Part shown: positions 1 to 9,137 of the stretch, one piece after another
How the letters are laid out: each line of letters begins with the position of its first letter
Position numbering within the stretch: the first letter of the stretch is position 1
NCBI RefSeq assembly: GCF_035712165.1
Contig: NZ_DASTBH010000152.1
Span: 1-19,822 of the forward strand
Length of the DNA stretch: 19,822 nt
Source of the DNA: DASYTH01 sp035712165
Lineage (GTDB): Bacteria; Actinomycetota; Actinomycetes; Mycobacteriales; Pseudonocardiaceae
Reading direction: 5' to 3'
The notes under the pieces: model-generated
The model's input: the letters and a program-made list of their open reading frames with translations, nothing else
What the model was told of the DNA's origin: nothing
The model's database searches: none
Position numbers and translations under genes: made by a program

Positions 1-240
1 GGTGCCGGCGAGCGCGTCGTCCGGCAGGGCGAGCAGGACCAGGTCCGCACCGGCGGCCACCTCGGGCGGCGAGCGCAGCGGCACGCCCGGCAGCAGTTCC
101 TCGGCCCGGCGGACCGAGTCCCGGGACACGCCGGCCGCGGCGGCGACGGTGTGCCCGGCTCTGGCCAGTGCGGCCCCCAGCACCGACCCGACCCGCCCGG
201 CGGAGATCACGCCGACCGCCAGTCGCGCCGGACGGCTCAT
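1..240 (-). CDS. Rossmann-like / DUF2520 domain protein, N-terminal part (gene runs off the left edge)
   Basis: The first 80 residues are visible; the rest lies beyond the window. The N-terminus has a Rossmann nucleotide-binding pattern, a hydrophobic strand followed by a Gly-rich turn (VGVISAGRVGSVLGAAL, residues 9-25), then a second strand ending in LVLLALPDDAL near residue 77. This layout is that of the Rossmann-like plus DUF2520 family found next to panC in actinobacteria (Rv3603c in M. tuberculosis), related in fold to ketopantoate reductase and pyrroline-5-carboxylate reductase; the substrate is not known. The ATG at 240-238 has GAGG about ten bases upstream. Another ATG eight bases upstream is in a different frame and stops at once. 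panC is expected to follow on the left, which cannot be seen here. Confidence 0.85.
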   Translation of the reverse strand, partial: MSRPARLAVGVISAGRVGSVLGAALARAGHTVAAAAGVSRDSVRRAEELLPGVPLRSPPEVAAGADLVLLALPDDALAGT

Positions 241-274
241 CGGCTCATCACCTCGCAAGCTCGGTGCTGCTCGA

Positions 275-289
275 TCCGCACGGTGCGGA
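275..289. terminator. Small perfect hairpin between the PrsW gene and the DUF2520 gene
   Basis: TCCGCA and TGCGGA pair perfectly around a CGG loop, 24 bases after the stop of the PrsW gene. There is no T-run on either side, so it may only attenuate transcription or have no role. The rest of the 241-312 gap shows only the ribosome binding site of the downstream gene. Confidence 0.3.
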
Positions 290-312
290 CGGCGCAGAGA
301 CTAGCCGCCCCG

Positions 313-1536
313 TCAGGACGGACGTGGAGGCTCGTGACCAGCTTCACCTGTCCCGGTGAGCGGCCGCCCGCCCGCGTCCAGGACCGGCAGTCCGGCCAGC
401 CGGACCGCGTCGATGCGCCGGGCGGCCAGCACCGCGACCAGCTTGGCCTCCTGGTCGGCGGCGTCCGGCCCGGCCGTGCCGGACCGCATCGCGTGCCGCA
501 GGAAGGCCAGTTCGCTCACCGCTGCCTGATAGCCGCCGATCGCCTGCGCCGCCGGCCGGCCGAACCGGTTGCGGACCTTGGCCCGCCAGGCCCGCCGGCC
601 CGGCAGGGTGGCCAGCCCGCCGGCCTCGGCCGCCGCCACCGCTCGCTGGCCGACCAGGCCGGGCAGCGCCTCTTCGACGATCTGTTGCTCCCGCTTGCGA
701 TGCCAGCTCACGAACAGCACGGCGGCGATGAAGATCGGAACCATGATCAGGAAGTACACGTTGAGGAAGTTCGTCCCGCCGCCGACGGTCGCCGCGCCGT
801 TCCACAACGCGTGCAGCACCACCGCGGCCAGGTAGCCGGCGACCGGCGCGAGTACCCGCAGCTTGCGGTCCCTGGTCCGGGCGGCCACCCCGATCCCCAC
901 GCCGATCATGCAGGTGAACAGCGGGTGGGTGAACGGGGACAGCACGCCGCGCAGGATGAACGCGGTCACCACCCCGGACGTCGACGGGTCACCGAACCCG
1001 TGCTCGGCGAACGCCCGGCCGAAGTAGTAGATGTTCTCGGTGAAGGCGAACCCGGTGGCGACCAGGCCGGCGTAGACGATCCCGTCGATCACGCCGTCGA
1101 ACTCCGCGTGTAACCGCAGCATGATCACCAGGACGAACGTGCCCTTGGCCGCCTCCTCGAACAGCGGGGCCGACACCATCGCGCTGATCTTGTCGCCGTT
1201 GCCGGCGCCGAGCAGCACGTCCCCGACCGCCTCGGCGGTGTTGTTGATCATCAGCGCGGTGATCGTGGCGACACAGGCGCCCCAGCCGAACGCCAGCCAC
1301 AGCAGCCGGGCCGGCTCCGGCTCCCACCGGTCCACCCAGAGGAACGCCGCCACCACCGGCCCGACCGGCAGCAACGCCGCGGTCACCCCGACCAGTTCGG
1401 CCGTCAGCCCCACCCGAGCGGTGCTCAGCGCGAGCAACGCCAGCCCGCACGCGGCCAGCACCAGCAGGCCGGCGACGGGCAGCAGCACAGTCAACCGGCG
1501 GGGAGTGTGGCCGTGCAGGGGGGATCCCGGGTTCAT
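313..1536 (-). CDS. PrsW-family intramembrane metalloprotease
   Basis: A polytopic membrane protein of 407 residues with the PrsW (CPBP-related, glutamic-type/metallo) motifs in order: EEAAKG at 127-132, FTENIYY at 165-171, an HPLF motif with His204, and LHALWN with His242. About eight hydrophobic segments lie between residues 16 and 278. In Bacillus subtilis PrsW makes the first cut in an anti-sigma factor; the target here is unknown. Beyond the last helix there is a charged cytoplasmic tail of about 128 residues (280-407) with no domain I recognise. The ATG at 1536 has a weak ribosome binding site; no better start is visible. It lies 74 bases downstream of the two-TM coiled-coil gene, in a place where M. 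tuberculosis, as I recall, has Rv3604c directly next to Rv3603c, so it looks like a lineage-specific insertion. I see nothing else in the 1537-1610 gap. Confidence 0.9.
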   Translation of the reverse strand: MNPGSPLHGHTPRRLTVLLPVAGLLVLAACGLALLALSTARVGLTAELVGVTAALLPVGPVVAAFLWVDRWEPEPARLLWLAFGWGACVATITALMINNTAEAVGDVLLGAGNGDKISAMVSAPLFEEAAKGTFVLVIMLRLHAEFDGVIDGIVYAGLVATGFAFTENIYYFGRAFAEHGFGDPSTSGVVTAFILRGVLSPFTHPLFTCMIGVGIGVAARTRDRKLRVLAPVAGYLAAVVLHALWNGAATVGGGTNFLNVYFLIMVPIFIAAVLFVSWHRKREQQIVEEALPGLVGQRAVAAAEAGGLATLPGRRAWRAKVRNRFGRPAAQAIGGYQAAVSELAFLRHAMRSGTAGPDAADQEAKLVAVLAARRIDAVRLAGLPVLDAGGRPLTGTGEAGHEPPRPS

Positions 1537-1610
1537 ACGGCCAGACCGGAGCCTCTCATCGACTCAACCCTACGGCGACGACGCTGTGTTGTTGAGCGCA
1601 ATCGGTGCGT

Positions 1611-3038
1611 TCAGTCCTCGCGCCGGCGGCGGCGCCTGGGGTTCGGCTCGCCGCCCTGCGCGGCCAGCAGGTCGGCCACCGAGTGCGCGCCGGAGGAGTG
1701 CGAACCGCCGGCCGGACGCGGCGGGTTCGGCTCCGCGCCGGGCTTCCAGGCGGCCACCTCCTGCCAGGCGGGGGCTTCCTCGGCCCGTCGCCTGCGGCCG
1801 CCCGCCTCCGGGGCCGGTTCGTCCGGCCGGGAGTGCCGGCTGCGCGCGGGATCCGGCTCGGGCGCCCGGCGGCGCCCACCGCTCACCGGCGGGTCCGGGC
1901 GGTAGGAGCCGGTGTTCGGCGGTGCCGGCGGGAACGTGCCGCTGCGCTGCGCGGCGGGGGGAAAGGTGCCGCTGCTCTGCGGGCGGGGCGGCGGGGGCTG
2001 CTGGCGGGGACCGGGTGCGGCCGGGGGGAACGAACCGCTGCTCTGGGCGGCCGAGGGAAGACGGCTGCTGCTGCGCTGTGCGGTCGGGGGGATCGCGCTG
2101 CCGCGGGGCGGCCCGGGTAACGGGGCGGCCGGCGGGAAGGAGCCGCTGGCCTGCGCCGGCAGCGTGGCGCCGCCGCGCTGCGCGGGCGGGAACGAGCCGC
2201 TGCTCTGCGGCCGGGGTAACGGCGCGCTGGGCCGCTGCTGCGGGGGGGCCTCGCGCCGGTTCGGGTCGGCCGGCGGGCCGACCGGGCGGGCCGGCGGCAT
2301 CCGGCCGGAGCGCTCGGCCTGGCTCGGCTGCCGAGGGAACATCCGCTGCTCCCAACCGGCCCGGGACTGCAACTGGTCACGGACGCTGGCCGGCTCGGGC
2401 GCCGGGGGCGCGTCCACCACCCGGGGCGGGGTGTCGCGGGGAGACTGGACCACCCGCAGCGGCGGCGCGCCTGCCGGCCGGCGGGGATCGTCGCGGACCT
2501 GGTCGAACACCTCGGTCACGGTCGGATCGACCCGCGGCTCGCCACCCATCCCGGCGGCCAGCCGCTTCATCGGCATCCGGGTCGCCCGCGCCTGCAGCGC
2601 GACCCGCTCGACCAGCACCTCACCACCCAGCAGGGTCTCCAGGGTCTGCCGCAGCGAGCGCAGCTCGTCGCGCAACGCCGACACGTCGTCCCGGGACTGC
2701 TCCTCGACCTGCGAGCGGATCTCCGACTCCAGCCGGGCCTCGTACTCGCGCCGGGCGGCGATCTCACGCTCCAACTCCAGCTCGTACATCGCCTGCAGGT
2801 CGGCGACCTTCTCGTCCCGGTCGGTGGCCTTGCCGCGGTACTTCGCCGCGACGAACGCGCCGACCAGGGCGGCCCACAGCGCGGCGAGCACGCCGAGCCG
2901 CAGGATCCGCTGGTCGTCGCTGAGCACCAGCACGATGGCGGCGCCGACGGCTAGGACCAGCCCGCCGCCGAGTAACAGGCGACCGGACGATGACCGGGTC
3001 GCCGGCTCGAAATCGGAGGCTGGCATGCGCCGTACCAT
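1611..3038 (-). CDS. Two-TM coiled-coil protein with a long Pro-rich repeat tail (Rv3604c-like, DUF6779 type)
   Basis: This 475-residue protein has two hydrophobic helices (about 20-40 and 46-65), then a highly charged heptad-like segment (about 68-140) that should form a coiled coil, then a disordered Pro/Arg/Ser region to the C-terminus. Between 278 and 380 the unit SSG(S/T)FPPA recurs about five times with degenerate copies. The protein ends with SVADLLAAQGG (453-463) and a six-Arg run followed by Glu-Asp. Position next to the DUF3180 and folate genes matches Rv3604c. Function is unknown; topology suggests a membrane-anchored cytoplasmic scaffold. Two starts are possible: ATG 3038 with GGACAGG just upstream, or ATG 3026 (residue 5), which would sit at the 5' end of a leaderless transcript from the TATGGT at 3034-3039. 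Confidence 0.8.
   Translation of the reverse strand: MVRRMPASDFEPATRSSSGRLLLGGGLVLAVGAAIVLVLSDDQRILRLGVLAALWAALVGAFVAAKYRGKATDRDEKVADLQAMYELELEREIAARREYEARLESEIRSQVEEQSRDDVSALRDELRSLRQTLETLLGGEVLVERVALQARATRMPMKRLAAGMGGEPRVDPTVTEVFDQVRDDPRRPAGAPPLRVVQSPRDTPPRVVDAPPAPEPASVRDQLQSRAGWEQRMFPRQPSQAERSGRMPPARPVGPPADPNRREAPPQQRPSAPLPRPQSSGSFPPAQRGGATLPAQASGSFPPAAPLPGPPRGSAIPPTAQRSSSRLPSAAQSSGSFPPAAPGPRQQPPPPRPQSSGTFPPAAQRSGTFPPAPPNTGSYRPDPPVSGGRRRAPEPDPARSRHSRPDEPAPEAGGRRRRAEEAPAWQEVAAWKPGAEPNPPRPAGGSHSSGAHSVADLLAAQGGEPNPRRRRRRED
1914..2210 (-). repeat. Degenerate SSG(S/T)FPPA coding repeats
   Basis: Within the coiled-coil gene, residues about 278-378 contain repeated units of roughly ten residues built on Ser-Ser-Gly-Ser/Thr-Phe-Pro-Pro-Ala (near 279, 298, 333, 355 and 366, ending in a variant GSY near 377). 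The spacing is irregular, so this is a diverged low-complexity array rather than a fresh tandem expansion. Confidence 0.7.
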
Positions 3039-3039
3039 A
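3034..3039 (-). promoter_or_regulatory. Possible -10 element (TATGGT) for the two-TM coiled-coil gene
   Basis: TATGGT read on the minus strand ends seven bases before ATG 3026, the spacing that puts a transcription start at or next to that ATG. The hexamer 17 bases upstream (GTCGCA) is a poor -35. It overlaps the alternative ATG at 3038, so only one of the two readings can be right. Confidence 0.25.
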
Positions 3040-3072
3040 CCTGTCCGTTATGAACTTGCGACCGGCCTCACC

Positions 3073-3552
3073 TCAACCGATATGTCCGCCTTGCGCGCTC
3101 GGTCGCTGATCATCCTGGTCGTGCGGGGTGCGGCAGCAGTGCTCCAGCCACAACGCGGCGGCGATGAGCGCGGCGGCGCAAAGTGCTCCGACGATCGCGC
3201 TGGGCAGGTCCTCCGCCGCGGCGATGAGGTCGACCCGGCGCGGCAGCAGATAGCCGAGCACCCCGAGCCAGAAGCCCAGCATGATCGCGCCGAGCAGCGA
3301 GGACGCCTTGGCCAGCGCCACCGCCCGGGCCGCCGTCAACGGCTGCACCGGCCGCCCCTGCTCCGGGTTGCGGATCCGGTTGCGCAACGACACCCCCAGC
3401 GCCGCCTCCACCACAGCCAGTACCAGCAACGGAATCCCGGCGAGCGTGGGCAGCGGCGGCCACTGGCCGTAGGTCAGGCGCACCACCAGATACCCGGCCA
3501 CGGCGGCGACCAGCCCCACCCCCGCCAGATCCCGCGCCCTGGTGAAATGCAT
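3073..3552 (-). CDS. DUF3180 domain membrane protein (Rv3605c-like)
   Basis: A 159-residue protein with four hydrophobic helices (about 8-26, 35-54, 78-103 and 117-136) and a short hydrophilic C-terminus carrying LEHCCRTPHD (136-145). The two-helices, loop, two-helices pattern and this Cys-Cys-Arg tail after the last helix fit the DUF3180 family, which sits directly after folK across actinobacteria. No function is established. The frame stays open far upstream into folK, but ATG 3552 is chosen because the protein before it is low-complexity Arg/Pro/His shadow sequence, and because GTGGCGGT lies just upstream. There are 56 bases between folK and this gene and 34 between this gene and the next; I see no terminator in either, so readthrough from the folate operon is likely. 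Confidence 0.85.
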   Translation of the reverse strand: MHFTRARDLAGVGLVAAVAGYLVVRLTYGQWPPLPTLAGIPLLVLAVVEAALGVSLRNRIRNPEQGRPVQPLTAARAVALAKASSLLGAIMLGFWLGVLGYLLPRRVDLIAAAEDLPSAIVGALCAAALIAAALWLEHCCRTPHDQDDQRPSAQGGHIG

Positions 3553-3608
3553 ACCGCCACGGTACCCAGCACCCGAACCCGTCGCCGGACCATCCACTGT
3601 GGACGGAG

Positions 3609-4094
3609 TCAGCCCAGGGAGAGGTCGGGGCGGCGGCGGATGCCGGTGGTGTCGAGGTGGGTGAGGAGCTCGCGGGCCGGGCCGTGGCCGGGGAGGGTGG
3701 CGTGCGGGTCGACGTCCAGCCAGGGGATGAGGACGGTGGCCCGCTCGGGGGTTCCGGGATGGGGCAGCAGCAGGTCCGGATGATCGCTGGTGACGCCGTC
3801 CACGGTGACCACGTCCACGTCCAGGGTGCGCGGGCCCCAGTGCTCGGTGCGCACCCGGCCGGCGCGCTGCTCGAGCTCCTGGGCCCGGCGCAGCCAGCCC
3901 CACTCGTCGGTGCCGGCGTCGGTGACCAGCAGCACCGCGTTGAGGAAGTCCGGCTGGTCGGTCAGGCCCCACGGGCGGGTCTCGTAGACCGGTGAGGCCG
4001 CCTCCAGCACGTCGGTCAGGCCGTCGACGGCGATCAGCAGGTTGGCCAGCCGGTCACCCAGGTTGGACCCGATGGACAGCACGGCCCTCGTCAT
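3609..4094 (-). CDS. folK: 2-amino-4-hydroxy-6-hydroxymethyldihydropteridine diphosphokinase (HPPK)
   Basis: HPPK transfers pyrophosphate from ATP to 6-hydroxymethyl-7,8-dihydropterin, giving the substrate of FolP. The 161 residues are the usual length. Family motifs are in order: SIGSNLGDR (7-15), YETRPWG (37-43), FLNAVL (50-55), then WGPRTLDVDV (86-95), whose Asp pair binds the two Mg ions, and LPHPGTPER (109-117). All key residues are present, so the enzyme should be active. Its ATG overlaps the folB stop by four bases (ATGA, 4091-4094), which points to translational coupling in the folE-folP-folB-folK operon. Confidence 0.97.
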   Translation of the reverse strand: MTRAVLSIGSNLGDRLANLLIAVDGLTDVLEAASPVYETRPWGLTDQPDFLNAVLLVTDAGTDEWGWLRRAQELEQRAGRVRTEHWGPRTLDVDVVTVDGVTSDHPDLLLPHPGTPERATVLIPWLDVDPHATLPGHGPARELLTHLDTTGIRRRPDLSLG

Positions 4095-4471
4095 GACCCG
4101 CCCCGGCCGCCCCGGCGGGAGCGCCGCACCGTGACCGCCACGTCGGCGAAGGTGAGCGGGATCGGCGCGGCCGGCTTGTGGATGGTCACCTCGACGGCGT
4201 GCGCCCGCGCGTCGGTCATCACGTCCTCGGCGACCTCGGTGGCCACCGCCTCGATGAGGTTGCGCGGCGGGCCGCCGACGATCTCCGCCACCCGGACGGC
4301 CAGCGCACCGTAGTCCAGGGTGTCGGACAGCTCATCGGTGCCCGCGGCGGTGTCCAGGTCGATCCACACCGTCACGTCCACCAGGAAGTCCTGGCCGTCC
4401 CGCCGCTCGTGCTCGAAGACCCCGTGCCGGCCCCGGACCCGCAGTCCGGTCAGCACGATCCGGTCCGTCAC
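4091..4471 (-). CDS. folB: Dihydroneopterin aldolase
   Basis: FolB cleaves 7,8-dihydroneopterin to 6-hydroxymethyl-7,8-dihydropterin and glycolaldehyde. The 126-residue protein has RGRHGVFEHER (13-23), DTLDYG (50-55), the LIEAVA helix (72-77) with the Glu that binds the pterin, and VTIHKPAAPIP (95-105) with the conserved Lys99. The frame is open far upstream, but GTG 4471 is chosen: it has GGGAGG seven bases before it (4479-4484), it overlaps the folP stop as GTGA, and residue 1 onward aligns with the family start. It is one of three coupled overlaps in this operon. Confidence 0.96.
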   Translation of the reverse strand: MTDRIVLTGLRVRGRHGVFEHERRDGQDFLVDVTVWIDLDTAAGTDELSDTLDYGALAVRVAEIVGGPPRNLIEAVATEVAEDVMTDARAHAVEVTIHKPAAPIPLTFADVAVTVRRSRRGGRGGS

Positions 4472-5301
4472 CCCGATACCTCCCGCATCGCCGCCGCCAC
4501 CGTCACCGCGTCCAGCGTGCGGTCCACGTCGTGCACCCGCACGCCCCACACCCCGGCCGCGGCGACCAGGGCCGCGACCGCCACGCTGGCGTCCTCCCGG
4601 CCGTCCGCCGGGCGCGGCACCCCGTCCGGCCCGGCCAGCAGGCTGCCGAGGAACCGCTTGCGGGAGGCGCCGACCAGCACCGGGAAACCCAGCGCCAGCA
4701 ACACATCCAGCCGGCGCAGCAGCGCCCAGTTGTGCTCGCCGGTCTTCGCGAACCCCAGCCCGGGGTCGATCACCAGGGCGCTCGCGTCCACCCCGGCCGT
4801 CAGCGCCGCGTCCACCCGGCGGCACAGCTCGTCGCGCACCTCGGTGACCACGTCGGCGTAGCGGGCCAGCGACTCCATGTCCCGGCTGTGGCCGCGCCAG
4901 TGCATCAGGATCCACGGCGCGCCGGACGCGGCGGCCACCTTGGCCATGTCCGGGTCGGCCAGGCCGCCGGACACGTCGTTGATCACCGTGGCGCCGGCCG
5001 CCAGCGCCGCCTCGGCCACCCTGGCCCGGGTGGTGTCCACACTGACCAGCACGCCCGCCCCGGCCAGCTCCTCGATCACCGGGACGACCCGGGCGATCTC
5101 GGTCTCGGCGTCCACTCGGGACGCACCGGGCCGGGTGGACTCGCCACCCACGTCGACCAGGTCGGCACCCCGGGTCCACATCGCCGTGCCGTGCGCGACC
5201 GCGTCGGCGGTGTCGAAGTAGCGCCCGCCGTCGGAGAACGAGTCCGGCGTGACGTTGACCACACCCACCACCGCGCACCGGTCCGGCCTCGGCAGGCTCA
5301 C
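4468..5301 (-). CDS. folP: Dihydropteroate synthase (sulfonamide target)
   Basis: FolP condenses hydroxymethyldihydropterin pyrophosphate with p-aminobenzoate to form dihydropteroate; sulfonamides compete with p-aminobenzoate. From GTG 5301 the protein has 277 residues, the normal size. Motifs in order: GVVNVTPDSFSDGG (13-26), GGESTRPGA (52-60), VSVDT (86-90), INDVSGG (107-113), DPGLGFAKT (179-187), GASRKRFLG (211-219) and RVHDV (255-259). This is the complete (beta/alpha)8 set, so this is the catalytic FolP1 type and not the inactive FolP2 paralogue. The frame can be extended upstream to 5427 inside folE, but GTG 5301 overlaps the folE stop as GTGA and has GGGCGGAG just upstream. Confidence 0.97.
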   Translation of the reverse strand: MSLPRPDRCAVVGVVNVTPDSFSDGGRYFDTADAVAHGTAMWTRGADLVDVGGESTRPGASRVDAETEIARVVPVIEELAGAGVLVSVDTTRARVAEAALAAGATVINDVSGGLADPDMAKVAAASGAPWILMHWRGHSRDMESLARYADVVTEVRDELCRRVDAALTAGVDASALVIDPGLGFAKTGEHNWALLRRLDVLLALGFPVLVGASRKRFLGSLLAGPDGVPRPADGREDASVAVAALVAAAGVWGVRVHDVDRTLDAVTVAAAMREVSG

Positions 5302-5912
5302 CGGCTCCGCCCGTTGATCAGGTCCAGCGCCTCCGCCCGGGACGACGCCGAACTCTTCAGCACCCCGCGCACCGCCGAGGTGGTGGTCCGCGCCCCCGGT
5401 TTGCGAATCCCCCGCATCGCCATGCACAGGTGCTCGGCCTCCACCACCACGATCGCGCCGCGCGGCTGCAGCCTCCGCATCAGCGCGTCCGCGATCTGCG
5501 ACGTCAGCCGCTCCTGCACCTGCGGCCGCTTGGCATACAGGTCCACCAATCGGGCCAGTTTGGACAGTCCGGTCACCTGTCCGCTCTCGCTCGGGATGTA
5601 CCCGACGTGCGCGACCCCGTGGAAGGGCACCAGATGATGTTCACAGGTGCTGAACATCGGGATGTCGGTGACTAGGATCAGTTCGTCGTGGCTTTCCTCG
5701 AAGGTCTTGTCGAGGACGGCGTCGGGGTCGGAGTAGAGGCCGGCGAACATCTCGTGGTAGGCGCGGGCGACCCGGGCGGGTGTCTCACGTAGACCTTCCC
5801 GATCCGGGTTCTCCCCGCAGGCCAACAGCAACTCGCGGACCGCCTTCTCGGCCCGGTCCTGGTCGAAGCCGGGCAGCAGCCGCCCTGGAGCACCGTTGCC
5901 GTCACCAGTCAC
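5298..5912 (-). CDS. folE: GTP cyclohydrolase I
   Basis: FolE converts GTP to 7,8-dihydroneopterin triphosphate, the first step of folate synthesis. The protein has 204 residues with the zinc ligands Cys90 and His93 in STCEHHLVPF and Cys163 in EHLCMAMRG, plus the family pattern GLSKLARLVDLYAKRPQVQE (115-134). It is therefore the zinc-dependent type I enzyme. GTG 5912 is chosen over GTG 5918 because the GGAGG at 5918-5922 leaves a proper five-base gap to 5912 but overlaps the upstream GTG. The gene starts 24 bases after the ftsH stop and overlaps folP by four bases, so it is the entry point of the coupled folate block. Confidence 0.96.
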   Translation of the reverse strand: MTGDGNGAPGRLLPGFDQDRAEKAVRELLLACGENPDREGLRETPARVARAYHEMFAGLYSDPDAVLDKTFEESHDELILVTDIPMFSTCEHHLVPFHGVAHVGYIPSESGQVTGLSKLARLVDLYAKRPQVQERLTSQIADALMRRLQPRGAIVVVEAEHLCMAMRGIRKPGARTTTSAVRGVLKSSASSRAEALDLINGRSR

Positions 5913-5917
5913 GGGCA

Positions 5918-5922
5918 CCTCC
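5918..5922 (-). promoter_or_regulatory. folE: folE ribosome binding site that decides the start
   Basis: GGAGG on the minus strand lies five bases before GTG 5912 and overlaps GTG 5918, which is two codons upstream in the same frame. This favours the shorter protein. Confidence 0.7.
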
Positions 5923-5936
5923 GGCAGATGTGTGGC

Positions 5937-8306
<2,370 letters not shown>

Positions 8307-8496
8307 TCACTTGCGGCCGCGGGGCGGCCCGACCCTCCCTGACGTGCAAATGTGGGGCATTGACGGCCCATCACCCGGCCGGACGGCGCGGCCCGGATCC
8401 AACCAGCCTACCGCCCGCTAGGGCACCCTTACCTCACAAAGTGGGCGCAGCGTGCTAACTCGAACAACGGTCCACACGGCTGGTGGGTTCCCTGGT
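8307..8496. other. ftsH upstream region, 190 bases without a gene
   Basis: This is the longest gap in the window and should hold the ftsH-fol operon promoter. On the minus strand there is a TTGTGA near 8435 and a TAGGCT near 8407, but they are 23 bases apart, too far for a standard promoter, and I cannot assign one. A sequence resembling half of a CIRCE element (GTGCTAA, about 8453-8459 on the plus strand) has no partner. No hairpin followed by a T-run marks the end of the EspG-family gene. Confidence 0.4.
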
Positions 8497-9132
8497 CTAG
8501 CGGCCACCGTCCGTGACGCCCGTCATCATTTCAGAGATCCGCTTCCGGAGCGCTGGCGCATCGGCCGGAGCGAGCGTCATCCACCCCTTGAGGACCTGGC
8601 CGAAGTAGCGGCCGGTGCCGTCGTCGAACCAGCCGAGCACCGGCGACCGGCGCCGAACCCCGGCCCGGCTCCGCGCGTTGGCGGCGATCTGGCCGCCGCG
8701 CAACCCGGCCCGGACACCCAGACCGCTGAACTCCGTCGAGGGCAGCGACACCGAGCGCTCGCTGCCCCGCTGGCCCGGTGGCAGTTCCGCGACGATCGTC
8801 CACACCAGGCTGCTCGGCTCGATCGGACGCAGCGCGAGCCCCGGACCGGACTGCACGGCCAGGACCGCGGCGCGGCCGCGGACGGCGGCCAGCGCCCGGA
8901 CCGGCGCGGCGGCTCCGTCCGGGTGGTAGACCGAGTCGATGCTGCACTCGGCGCCGGCCAGCACCGCGAGCCAGCCGGCCACCCGCGGGTCGACCGGCCG
9001 GGCGGCTACCTCCTGCCGCAGCGCCGCCCGCTCCTCCTCGGTCGCCCCGTGCACCGGGACCTCCAGCGGGTAGGGCGGTTCGCCGGACTGCAGCGCCTCC
9101 CACAGGAAGTCCAGCTGCAGCGGGTCCAGCAC
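8497..9132 (-). CDS. EspG-family protein (ESX/type VII secretion chaperone family)
   Basis: The 211-residue product resembles the EspG family (ESX secretion-associated proteins), cytosolic chaperones that in mycobacteria bind PE/PPE substrates. Recognisable stretches are the N-terminal FLWEALQSGEPPYPLEVP (9-26), HGATEEERAAL (28-38), the central LAAVRGRAAVLAV (81-93), and the C-terminal GGQIAANAR (146-154) and GRYFGQVLKGWMTLAPAD (174-191). The frame is open back through hpt, but the first plausible start downstream of the hpt stop is GTG 9132, five bases after it. No ribosome binding site is visible there, so translation probably depends on ribosomes finishing hpt. A CTG at 9141 is a less likely alternative. 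No ESX substrate or secretion gene is in the window, so the partner is unknown. Confidence 0.8.
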   Translation of the reverse strand: MLDPLQLDFLWEALQSGEPPYPLEVPVHGATEEERAALRQEVAARPVDPRVAGWLAVLAGAECSIDSVYHPDGAAAPVRALAAVRGRAAVLAVQSGPGLALRPIEPSSLVWTIVAELPPGQRGSERSVSLPSTEFSGLGVRAGLRGGQIAANARSRAGVRRRSPVLGWFDDGTGRYFGQVLKGWMTLAPADAPALRKRISEMMTGVTDGGR

Positions 9133-9137
9133 GACGT

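Noticed and set aside
1911..2240. Repetitive DNA here as a CRISPR or non-coding repeat array
   Set aside because: Units are short, irregularly spaced and keep the reading frame of the coiled-coil gene; they are coding low-complexity repeats.
8445..8465. Possible CIRCE (HrcA) element upstream of ftsH
   Set aside because: Only one half-site (GTGCTAA) is present. The expected inverted partner nine bases away is missing.
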